Origin: Alphaproteobacteria bacterium
GTDB taxonomy: Bacteria > Pseudomonadota > Alphaproteobacteria > Micavibrionales > Micavibrionaceae
Direction of reading: 5' to 3'
DNA: 64,000 bases
NCBI GenBank assembly: GCA_030427385.1
Contig: JAUHWR010000001.1
Location: 1-64,000 of the forward strand
Shown: positions 54,735-62,467 of the stretch, piece after piece
How the letters are laid out: each line of letters starts with the position of its first letter
Numbering within the stretch: the stretch's first letter is position 1
Notes under the pieces: model-generated
The model's input: only the letters and a program-made list of their open reading frames with translations
Databases searched by the model: none
Told to the model about the DNA's origin: nothing
Position numbers and translations under genes: made by a program

Positions 54735-56717
54735 ATGGTACAAGCAGCAGTTTCTGAAAAAAATATGATTATTACACTCCCCGATGGGTCGGAGCGGACA
54801 TATGCGACGGGGACAACGGGATTGGAAATTGCAGAATCCATTGCGAAATCTTTGGCGAAAGCCGCAATTGCGATTGAAGTGAATGGTGAAATTTGGGATT
54901 TGTCACGCCCTATTGAAGAAAACGCCAATATTGCTTTATTTAAAAAAGAAGATAAGCAGGCATTAGAGATGATCCGTCATGATGCCGCGCACGTCATGGC
55001 AGAAGCCGTGCAGGAGCTGTTCCCTGGAACGCAGGTGACTATTGGGCCATCAATTGAAAATGGCTTTTATTATGATTTTGCACGCAACGAGCCGTTTTCA
55101 ACAGAGGATTTAAGCGCGATTGAGAAAAAGATGCGTCAAATTATTGAACGCGGCGCGCCGTTTGAGCGTGAAGTCTGGGATCGCAAAGATGCTATAAAAT
55201 ATTTCACTGATAAGGGTGAGCTATATAAAGCCGAGTTAATTACCGATTTGCCGGAAGATCAGACAATTACCATTTATAAACAAGGTGAATGGCTGGATCT
55301 ATGCCGCGGGCCGCATATGCCCACAACGCGCCATGTCGGACAGGCCTTTAAGCTGATGAAAGTGGCGGGGGCATATTGGCGCGGCGATTCCAATAAAGCC
55401 ATGCTGACGCGAATCTATGGCACAGCGTGGCGTACTCAAGAGGAGCTGGATGCCTATTTGCATCAATTAGAGGAGGCAGAAAAGCGCGATCATAGAAAAT
55501 TGGGCAAGGAAATGGAATTGTTCCATTTACAGGAAGAGGCGCAAGGATCCGTGTTTTGGCATCCGAAAGGGTTTAAGATTTTTAATCAACTTGAGGGTTA
55601 TATTCGTCGCCGCATTAATGATGCCGGCTACCAGGAAGTAAAAACACCGCAATTAATGGCGCAAAAATTTTGGGAGACGTCCGGCCACTGGCAAAAATAT
55701 CGTGAAGATATGTTCGTCGTTCCCGATTGTATTCAAGCGGGACAAGATGAAGAGGCGGTTGAAATCGATAGCAAAAGTGATTGGCTGGCTTTAAAGCCAA
55801 TGAATTGTCCGGCACATGTACAGATTTTTAAACAAGGAATTAAATCCTATAAAGATCTTCCTATTCGCATGGCTGAGTTTGGTTGTTGCCATCGCAATGA
55901 GGCGCATGGTGCGCTTCATGGGCTGTTAAGGCTACGTCAATTTACACAGGATGATGCCCATATTTTCTGTCGTGAAGATCAAATTTTGGAAGAAGCAATA
56001 CAGTTTTGTAAATTAACCGAGAAAATATACAAAGATCTTGGTTTTACAGATTATGAAATTACTTTGGAGACACGTCCTGAATTGCGTGTGGGATCTGATG
56101 AGTTGTGGGATAAAGCAGAAAAAGGTCTTATGGATGCATTGGATCATATGAATATTCCATACAAGATTGCAGAGGGCGGCGGGGCATTCTATGGCCCGAA
56201 AATCGGCTATATTTTGAAAGATGCTATTGGCCGCGAATGGGGATGCGGAACGCTACAGCTAGACTTTAATTTGCCTGAGCGTTTCGATGCGACTTATATT
56301 GGTCAAGACGGTGAAAAACATCGTCCTGTGATGTTACACCGTGCCATTTTAGGTGCTATCGAGCGCTTTATCGGGATTATGATCGAAAGTTATGCCGGGA
56401 AGCTGCCGCATTGGCTCGCGCCGGTGCAATGCGTGGTGGCGACGGTCACTAATAGCGCGGATGAGTATGCGATTAAAGTTCATGAGCAATTAAAAGCCGC
56501 AGGTATTCGCGCCGAGTTGGATATCCGTAATGAAAAAATCGGGTATAAGGTGCGTGAACATTCCGTCGGCAAAGTGCCATTCATTTTTGCAGTCGGTGCG
56601 CGTGAGGCAGAAGAAAACACGGTCGCCATTCGAACACTTGGATCAAAAGATCAAAATGTTATATCATTGAATGACGCAGTTGCAGAATTGAAAGAGACTT
56701 GCCAAGCACCGTTTTAA
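54735..56717 (+). CDS. thrS: Threonyl-tRNA synthetase
   Basis: ThrS charges tRNA-Thr. The 660 residues comprise a TGS domain ([25 protein letters not shown]), the tRNA_SAD editing domain with [11 protein letters not shown], the class II catalytic core with [23 protein letters not shown] and the C-terminal [13 protein letters not shown] arginine motif, and the anticodon-binding domain ([19 protein letters not shown]). An AAAGGA site precedes the ATG. It is followed by infC, a widespread bacterial pairing, but rpmI and rplT are not next. Confidence 0.96.
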   Translation: MVQAAVSEKNMIITLPDGSERTYATGTTGLEIAESIAKSLAKAAIAIEVNGEIWDLSRPIEENANIALFKKEDKQALEMIRHDAAHVMAEAVQELFPGTQVTIGPSIENGFYYDFARNEPFSTEDLSAIEKKMRQIIERGAPFEREVWDRKDAIKYFTDKGELYKAELITDLPEDQTITIYKQGEWLDLCRGPHMPTTRHVGQAFKLMKVAGAYWRGDSNKAMLTRIYGTAWRTQEELDAYLHQLEEAEKRDHRKLGKEMELFHLQEEAQGSVFWHPKGFKIFNQLEGYIRRRINDAGYQEVKTPQLMAQKFWETSGHWQKYREDMFVVPDCIQAGQDEEAVEIDSKSDWLALKPMNCPAHVQIFKQGIKSYKDLPIRMAEFGCCHRNEAHGALHGLLRLRQFTQDDAHIFCREDQILEEAIQFCKLTEKIYKDLGFTDYEITLETRPELRVGSDELWDKAEKGLMDALDHMNIPYKIAEGGGAFYGPKIGYILKDAIGREWGCGTLQLDFNLPERFDATYIGQDGEKHRPVMLHRAILGAIERFIGIMIESYAGKLPHWLAPVQCVVATVTNSADEYAIKVHEQLKAAGIRAELDIRNEKIGYKVREHSVGKVPFIFAVGAREAEENTVAIRTLGSKDQNVISLNDAVAELKETCQAPF

Positions 56718-56782
56718 GCGGTAATAGTCTTTTAAGATATGTATGATACAACTTTAACGAAAATAATTTAGGAGAATATACC

Positions 56783-57334
56783 ATCGCCCCAAGACCACCC
56801 CGCGGAATGCCGCGCAGACCAGAAGACTCAACGCGCGTGAATGAACGCATTCGTGCCCCCGAAATTCGTGTCATTGATCAAGATGGCGAAATGTTAGGAG
56901 TGATGACGCCTGAAGAGGCGATTAAGCGAGCTGAGGATGTGGGGCTTGATTTGGTTGAAATTTCTCCGAATGCCAACCCGCCGGTTTGCAAAATTCTAGA
57001 TTACGGTAAACATAAATATGAGCAGCAAAAAAAGGCTGCTGAAGCACGTAAAAACCAGAAAACGGTTGATGTGAAAGAAATTAAAGTGCGTCCCGCCATT
57101 GGGGAGCATGATTATCAGGTCAAATATAAAGCCGCGCGTAAATTTTTAGATAATGGCGATAAAGTTAAAGTAACTCTTCGTTTGCGCGGTCGCGAAATGG
57201 CTCATAAAGATATTGCCATGGAAGTTCTGGATCGTTTAAAATCCGAATTGTCTGATATTAGTAAGGTTGATCAGGAAGCCAAATTTGAGGGACGCCAGAT
57301 TGTGATGGTCTTATCCTCTGAAAAAGCAGAATAA
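56783..57334 (+). CDS. infC: Translation initiation factor IF-3 with an ATC start
   Basis: IF3 checks start-codon and initiator-tRNA pairing on the 30S subunit. From ATC at 56783 the protein is 183 residues: a basic Pro-rich start (APRPPRGMPRRPED), the N-domain with RVNERIRAPEIRVIDQDGE, a Lys-rich linker and the C-domain from KEIKVRPAIGEHDYQVK. TAGGAG at 56769-56774 is eight bases before the ATC. The ATG at 56807 has no Shine-Dalgarno site, and no ATG, GTG or TTG lies upstream in frame. Rare AUU-type starts of infC mediate autoregulation by IF3 in E. coli, so ATC here is credible. Confidence 0.92.
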   Translation: MAPRPPRGMPRRPEDSTRVNERIRAPEIRVIDQDGEMLGVMTPEEAIKRAEDVGLDLVEISPNANPPVCKILDYGKHKYEQQKKAAEARKNQKTVDVKEIKVRPAIGEHDYQVKYKAARKFLDNGDKVKVTLRLRGREMAHKDIAMEVLDRLKSELSDISKVDQEAKFEGRQIVMVLSSEKAE

Positions 57335-57343
57335 GCATTTTAT

Positions 57344-58330
57344 TTATCCTGCTTTTGGAATGTCCAATTTTTCAATAATATCCTGAATAAGCTCATCGGA
57401 ATGAATCTTGTGTTTTTTGGCGCGGTCTGTATGCATTAGACGGTGACGCAGCACGGGTTTAACCATATGTTGCACGTGATCAATTGTAACTTCTTTATCG
57501 CCGTTAAGCCATGCCAATGCGCGGGATGTTTTATCTAAGGCAAGGGATGCACGCGGGCTGGCGCCAATACTGATATAGCTTTTTAGCTCAAAATTAATGC
57601 GTTCTGGGTAACGCGTGACAAAAATGAAATCGACCATATATCTTAAAACATGCTCCGGAACTTTGATTTCATCTATCTCGCCGCGCGCTTTAAAAATAAT
57701 ATCTTGCTCTAAAGGGGCGGCTTTCTGTTTTTTTTCTTCCTTTTGTTTTTGCTCGCCGCGGACTAGTTTTATGATCTTGACTTCGGTATCTTCGGTGGGG
57801 TAATCCACGCTGGCATGCATTAAGAAACGGTCTTTTTGCGCCTCGGGTAAGGGATACACGCCGTCCTGATCGGTGGGATTCATTGTTGCCATCACCATGA
57901 ATAATTTTGGCATTTTATAGGATCTTCCTGCCACGGTAACTTGACGCTCTTCCATGGCTTCCAACATTGCATTTTGTGTACGGGATGGGGCACGATTAAT
58001 TTCATCAGCCAAGACGATATTATTAAAAATTGGGCCTGGTTCAAATTTCAGGATTTTTTTATCCGTGCCTTCTTCTGTGATGGCAACCGTTTTGCCGGTG
58101 ATATCGGTAGATGTTAAGTCAGGTGTAAACTGGATGCGGCCAAAATCGGCAACAATATTATCCGCCAGCGCGCGGATAGCGCGTGTTTTAGCTAAGCCTG
58201 GTAAGCCTTCCACCAACAAATTACCATTTGATAGGACAGCGATTAGGATATGATCTAATATATCAGCCTGCCCGATAATGTATTTCGCCATTTCTTTTTG
58301 CAGGTTTTGGATATTTGGACGAACGCTCAT
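57344..58330 (-). CDS. MoxR-type AAA+ ATPase
   Basis: The 328-residue protein has Walker A GLPGLAKT (42-49), the AAA_3 block NRAPSRTQNAMLEAMEERQV, and YPLPEAQKDRFLMH. MoxR ATPases act as chaperones that mature enzyme complexes and are usually followed by DUF58 and VWA genes. Here the downstream neighbour is the convergent infC nine bases away, so no partner gene is in the same operon. It is divergent from the Clp-like AAA+ gene, with 127 bp for two promoters. Confidence 0.9.
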   Translation of the reverse strand: MSVRPNIQNLQKEMAKYIIGQADILDHILIAVLSNGNLLVEGLPGLAKTRAIRALADNIVADFGRIQFTPDLTSTDITGKTVAITEEGTDKKILKFEPGPIFNNIVLADEINRAPSRTQNAMLEAMEERQVTVAGRSYKMPKLFMVMATMNPTDQDGVYPLPEAQKDRFLMHASVDYPTEDTEVKIIKLVRGEQKQKEEKKQKAAPLEQDIIFKARGEIDEIKVPEHVLRYMVDFIFVTRYPERINFELKSYISIGASPRASLALDKTSRALAWLNGDKEVTIDHVQHMVKPVLRHRLMHTDRAKKHKIHSDELIQDIIEKLDIPKAG

Positions 58331-58457
58331 GAAATTCCCTTTTTATTTCTTTTTATTTTAAAGCAATTTGGTTAATCAAGAAACAATGTCTTCATAGCCT
58401 TTTAATGCTTTTCGCGGTAGAATGCGGGAAAAGATATCAAATTAAGGTTTTTCGAGT

Positions 58458-59339
58458 ATGGTAAAACGTTTTCTGGTCACAGATGAAGATCTGGAAGAAT
58501 TGATTCATAGCTATTGCCGTGATTTTACGGCATTGGCGCGGGAAGGACGTTACGACCCGATCACAGGCCGTGATAGTGAAATACAGCAAACGATTTTAAT
58601 CCTGCTTCAAAAAGGACGGAAGAATTGCTGCTATTTGGCGCCTGCCGGGGTGGGTAAAACGGCGCTTGTAGTTGGATTGGCGCAGGAAATTGTCAAAGGT
58701 AATGTACCGGATTATTTGAAAGATGCGCGTGTTTTGGAAGTTGATTTGGCATCAATGGCGGCGGGAACATCCGGCATGTCCGAATTTCAAGAGCGATTTA
58801 TTCCGATTTGTAAAGGTTTCGCAGAGCGTTACCACGACCCTGCCTATACGAAATTTATAATGTTTTTGGATGAACTTCATACGATTATGCCATTGGTGCA
58901 TGGTTCTGCTTATCGTGGTTTGTCCGAGGTGATGAAGCCATATTTGACCGTTGGTGACTTGCATGTAATCGGTGCGACGACGCGCGATGAATATCGTATG
59001 TTTGTTGCCGAAGATCCGGCCTTGGATCGACGGTTTCAGAAAATATATTTGAATGTCCCTAGTCCTGAAGAAACCATGGAGATTCTTAAAAATATTCGTC
59101 CCGGATATGAAAAACACCATAGGATTAAAATTTCTGATGAATGTTTAGAGTTAATCATCAGTTTAACAAATGAACATATGAAGAGACGTAACCAGCCGGA
59201 TAAATCAATTATCATGATGGATGCAGCCAGCGCTTATCACGTTCTCGAAAATGGTATTGGCGGCGAGCTGTCAAAAGAATCGGTTAAGTATATGATCGGC
59301 AAAGAAACTTCTCTTAACCCCAAGGCTTTGGAAGGGTAA
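58458..59339 (+). CDS. Single-module Clp/Hsp100 D1-like AAA+ ATPase
   Basis: The 293-residue protein corresponds to just the first AAA+ domain of ClpA/ClpB: RYDPITGRDSEIQ, Walker A APAGVGKT (61-68), Walker B FIMFLDELHT (D138, E139), sensor IGATTRDEY and an arginine finger in DPALDRRFQ. The N-domain, middle coiled coil and second ATPase domain of ClpB are missing, as is the IGL/F loop that binds ClpP. It is too complete and regular to be a decayed fragment. The role is unknown; a stand-alone remodelling ATPase is possible. Confidence 0.8.
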   Translation: MVKRFLVTDEDLEELIHSYCRDFTALAREGRYDPITGRDSEIQQTILILLQKGRKNCCYLAPAGVGKTALVVGLAQEIVKGNVPDYLKDARVLEVDLASMAAGTSGMSEFQERFIPICKGFAERYHDPAYTKFIMFLDELHTIMPLVHGSAYRGLSEVMKPYLTVGDLHVIGATTRDEYRMFVAEDPALDRRFQKIYLNVPSPEETMEILKNIRPGYEKHHRIKISDECLELIISLTNEHMKRRNQPDKSIIMMDAASAYHVLENGIGGELSKESVKYMIGKETSLNPKALEG

Positions 59340-59349
59340 AATTCCTAAG

Positions 59350-60342
59350 CTATTTTACTGCCATATAAACTTTAAATCCGGCGGTTTCAGCTTTTTTGTC
59401 AATGTTAGGAAAGTATTCTTTTAAGGCATATTCATAAGGCAAATGCTTATTTGCGACCATCCATAGAATACCGTCCTTTTTCAAATTGCGCGCGGCATTT
59501 TCAATGAAATGTAGACCAAGAGTTGGTGTGTCTTTGCGGCCTTCATGAAAGGGTGGGTTCATAAGAATAAAATCATATTTGTGGGCTGAATTGTATGGTT
59601 TGCTTAAATCGCACCAGTCGGTTTTAATTGTTTTTGAGGTAAAATCCATGTTTTTTTCGTAGCATGATAAGGCACGTATATCAGCATCGTGCCCCCACAT
59701 CGCAGAAATATGCAGATGTTTTTTTATGGCGTTTACGCTTAGGAATCCATAGCCACATCCGAAATCCGCGCCCATTCCCCGCAAGGGCGTATCAATTGTA
59801 TCGATTAGAAGTTGTGAGGCTAAATCATTACGATCCCATGAAAAAAGGCCGGGCTGGGAATAAAAGCCGCGCGGGTTTATCTGTGGACGCCCATCATCTA
59901 TCCATTGATCCAAAAGTGCTTTGTTAAGATTTTTATCCTTTTTGACGGACACCCCTTTGGCTTTATATTTGGATGTTCCAAGGGGCTGTAGTGACAGTTC
60001 CTTCATCCATTTCTCTAAGCGCTTACCATTTTCTTTATTATCGGCGGTGACAATAAGGGTGCCATTCTCTTTTAATGCATTCAGTGCCTCCGCGATGTAA
60101 TACTGAGTTTCTTTCACATGTTTGGTGCCTATAATTCCGGCGTAATCATATTGCGATTTTGCGTTTAATGGCAATTCTATATTGGGGTGTGATGAGTGCG
60201 GTTTAAAGGGCTGAAAGATATCAATATTTTCTATGTTATCATTATCAATCACAGGGCAATTTAGGATAATTGCCCTATTTTTTTGATCGAAGAATTCTGT
60301 GTTTTCAGCGATATCAAAGAAGAGTTGCTCTGCATTTTCCAT
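59350..60342 (-). CDS. RsmC-like rRNA methyltransferase
   Basis: The 330-residue protein has the two-domain layout of RsmC/RlmG: an N-terminal decoy-like domain, then a SAM-dependent domain with motif I GADFGCGYGFLS and the guanine N2-methylating motif NPPF in MNPPFHEG. E. coli RsmC makes m2G1207 in 16S rRNA; the exact target here is not proven. It converges on the Clp-like gene with ten bases between stops. Confidence 0.88.
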   Translation of the reverse strand: MENAEQLFFDIAENTEFFDQKNRAIILNCPVIDNDNIENIDIFQPFKPHSSHPNIELPLNAKSQYDYAGIIGTKHVKETQYYIAEALNALKENGTLIVTADNKENGKRLEKWMKELSLQPLGTSKYKAKGVSVKKDKNLNKALLDQWIDDGRPQINPRGFYSQPGLFSWDRNDLASQLLIDTIDTPLRGMGADFGCGYGFLSVNAIKKHLHISAMWGHDADIRALSCYEKNMDFTSKTIKTDWCDLSKPYNSAHKYDFILMNPPFHEGRKDTPTLGLHFIENAARNLKKDGILWMVANKHLPYEYALKEYFPNIDKKAETAGFKVYMAVK

Positions 60343-60405
60343 GATGTAAGTTAGCCGAAAAATGAGAGATATAAACCTTTATTTTTTTTAATTATCTGAA
60401 TAATA

Positions 60406-60438
60406 AAAAAGCGCATAGAAAAACTCTATGCGCTTTTT
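60406..60438. terminator. Bidirectional terminator after the RTX gene
   Basis: A perfect 13-bp stem (60406-60418 with 60426-60438) with A-run and T-run ends and a seven-base loop. On the minus strand it ends the RTX gene, 16 bases past its stop. Confidence 0.88.
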
Positions 60439-60454
60439 AAAATTATCAAAATGC

Positions 60455-62299
60455 TTACAAAACGATTGGTTGGTCGATAACCAGATTGCCATTATCAAGT
60501 AAGTCTTGAAGGCTCGCCCCGCCTAATCCGTTTTCGATGAAGGCAATTTCGACAAAATGATCGCCGCCGCCATCAACATCGATAGATAAGATATCATTCT
60601 CCAAATGTAGGAAGTCAGATATAGCATGATCCAAAGGGTTATATAGTGCGATCATATCATTTAAATTAATCACGTCACCACCCACACCGACTTCAAAATC
60701 TGTGATGGTATCCAAGCTATAATCGATTTCATAAAACAGGAACGTATCGGAATCTGCGCCGCCTGTTAAGATATCATCTCCATATCCGCCCCATATCAAG
60801 TCTTCGCCTGCGCCGCCATTAATAATGTCGTTATCTTCCGTGACGGTCTCCACACTTGTCGTTGGCATGATTTCAAGATCAAAAACAACGTCGTTAAAAT
60901 CAGCATCGCCCAAATTTTTCAAATCTTCAAAGCCGATACGTAGCGTAGAGGTATCACCTTCCTCGACAATACCTGAAACTACGTGCTCTGCGCCATCTGC
61001 ATTTAAATTAACGCCCGCGCCGCCGCGCTCATGGGTGTGATAGATATTTCCTTTCAATGCGAGGATCGTTACGCCGTCATTATAGACCAGATCTACATCG
61101 CTGCCATTATCTGAGATATTGGCGGCGCGTTCATCCGCTGTGCCGAATTTATAGATAAAACTTATATGGTCGGGATTATCTAGATCAAGGTTATTGTAAG
61201 AGGCGTTCTTACGAAAGCCGTCGGCAATAATAAAGAAACCAAAATGGCTATCCGGAGCGCCCGGAAGATTAACAGTATATTCCAATCCCGGCTGGGCAAC
61301 ACTTCTATGGACACTATCAAAAGCTATTTGAGCCATCTGGATGGTGCCATCTTCGGCAACGTTATAGAAACCGAGGGTATTGTGATATCCCGCGCCGGAT
61401 TGTAGGAATGTAATCTTAGCGCTTGTTTGGGTTTCAGTTGATAAATTGCCTTCTACTACACCTAAATTGGCAGTTCCCGGCGGCGATAAATCGCCGATAT
61501 TTTTACGTTCTACTAAAGTTGGGAATAATAATGTTTCATTAAATTCATACTCAACTTGAGTGACGAGTACGAAATTTGAATCATCTCCACCTGTTCCGCC
61601 GATCAAGATATCACTACCATTCCCGCCATTGATAATGTCATTACCTGATCCGCCTGTAATGTAATCATCGCCGCTTTCGCCCTCAATCTCATCATTTCCG
61701 GCATCGCCGTGTAGCACATCCATGCCATAACCACCCCAAATCAGGTCATTCCCATTGCCGCCATAAACCAGATCATCCCCGGAAATGCTGGCGATTTCGA
61801 CGCGGGCATCCGCGTAAATCATATCATCGCCGTCGCCGCCGTAGATGGTGTCTGACCCTCTAAAGCCATCCAAAATGTCTTCACCCGGGCCGCCGTCAAT
61901 ATTATCATCGCCGTCCACGCCGTTGATGCTGTCATTTCCGATATTTCCCCAAAGAATATCGTCTTCGGATCCGCCATTTAGAACGATGCCTTGTGAGTAA
62001 TCAATTGTGGCAGACGCAAAGTTAATAACGTCACCGCCTGCACGTCCCTGTATAAATTCCACATCAAAAACCATCTGTTCGCCGGTATCTCTGTCTTCAA
62101 GAAAGATGGCATCTCCGTTTGAGCTGAGATTAATGCGGTCAAAACCGGCATAGCCGTAATATTTTGAGAAATTTACATTTTTTTCCTCATCAAGATCAAT
62201 CATTTGCCCTGAATATGGATTTGAAAGTGTAACTGTTAAGTGTTGAAGTGAAGCTTGTAATTCGAACGTATCGTTTCCTGATGTGCCTATTTGGTCCAT
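60455..62299 (-). CDS. RTX calcium-binding secreted protein with a DUF4114 domain
   Basis: The 614-residue protein has no Sec signal. Residues about 90-235 hold RTX nonapeptides (GGxGxDxxx type, such as GGDGDDMIY and GGNGNDLIW). A DUF4114 domain follows (about 255-475), recognised by its end RIGFEDLKNLGDADFNDVVFDL. A second RTX block and a type I secretion target region with DTFLFYEIDYSLDTITDFEVG make up the C-terminus. It should be exported by a type I system, perhaps the one at 49.4-54.6 kb, and fold on binding calcium outside the cell. It has no protease or lipase domain. GGGGA lies just before the ATG. Confidence 0.9.
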   Translation of the reverse strand: MDQIGTSGNDTFELQASLQHLTVTLSNPYSGQMIDLDEEKNVNFSKYYGYAGFDRINLSSNGDAIFLEDRDTGEQMVFDVEFIQGRAGGDVINFASATIDYSQGIVLNGGSEDDILWGNIGNDSINGVDGDDNIDGGPGEDILDGFRGSDTIYGGDGDDMIYADARVEIASISGDDLVYGGNGNDLIWGGYGMDVLHGDAGNDEIEGESGDDYITGGSGNDIINGGNGSDILIGGTGGDDSNFVLVTQVEYEFNETLLFPTLVERKNIGDLSPPGTANLGVVEGNLSTETQTSAKITFLQSGAGYHNTLGFYNVAEDGTIQMAQIAFDSVHRSVAQPGLEYTVNLPGAPDSHFGFFIIADGFRKNASYNNLDLDNPDHISFIYKFGTADERAANISDNGSDVDLVYNDGVTILALKGNIYHTHERGGAGVNLNADGAEHVVSGIVEEGDTSTLRIGFEDLKNLGDADFNDVVFDLEIMPTTSVETVTEDNDIINGGAGEDLIWGGYGDDILTGGADSDTFLFYEIDYSLDTITDFEVGVGGDVINLNDMIALYNPLDHAISDFLHLENDILSIDVDGGGDHFVEIAFIENGLGGASLQDLLDNGNLVIDQPIVL

Positions 62300-62340
62300 T
62301 TATATCCCCGTTTTTTTGATTGTTTCCCTAATAAATTCAG

Positions 62341-62362
62341 TTTACATCTAATTTTATGTAAA
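62341..62362. promoter_or_regulatory. 22-bp near-palindromic operator candidate (site 2)
   Basis: Nine of eleven pairs of the dyad match. The site sits about 41 bases upstream of the RTX start and shares 19 of 22 positions with the site at 7294-7315. On the minus strand it covers a plausible -10 (CATAAA) that lies 17 bases after TTGCAA. Confidence 0.5.
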
Positions 62363-62382
62363 TTTAGTAAAGATTTTGCAAT

Positions 62383-62418
62383 AAAAAATTAACGGGTTAA
62401 AAAATCTTTTAACCCGTT
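62383..62418 (-). terminator. Terminator of ileS
   Basis: A perfect 12-bp stem (62391-62402 with 62407-62418) with an AATC loop; on the minus strand it is followed by a T-rich run. It lies 50 bases after the ileS stop and isolates the RTX gene. Confidence 0.85.
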
Positions 62419-62467
62419 GAAATATATAAATTTATTTTGTATAAAAAATCGTTATAAGAAAAAAATC

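Noticed and set aside
58380-58445. Minus-strand tail-like peptide (ILPRKALKGYEDIVS) upstream of moxR
   Set aside because: The open stretch is only about 20 codons with no start codon and an upstream stop, so it cannot be a gene and is probably chance.
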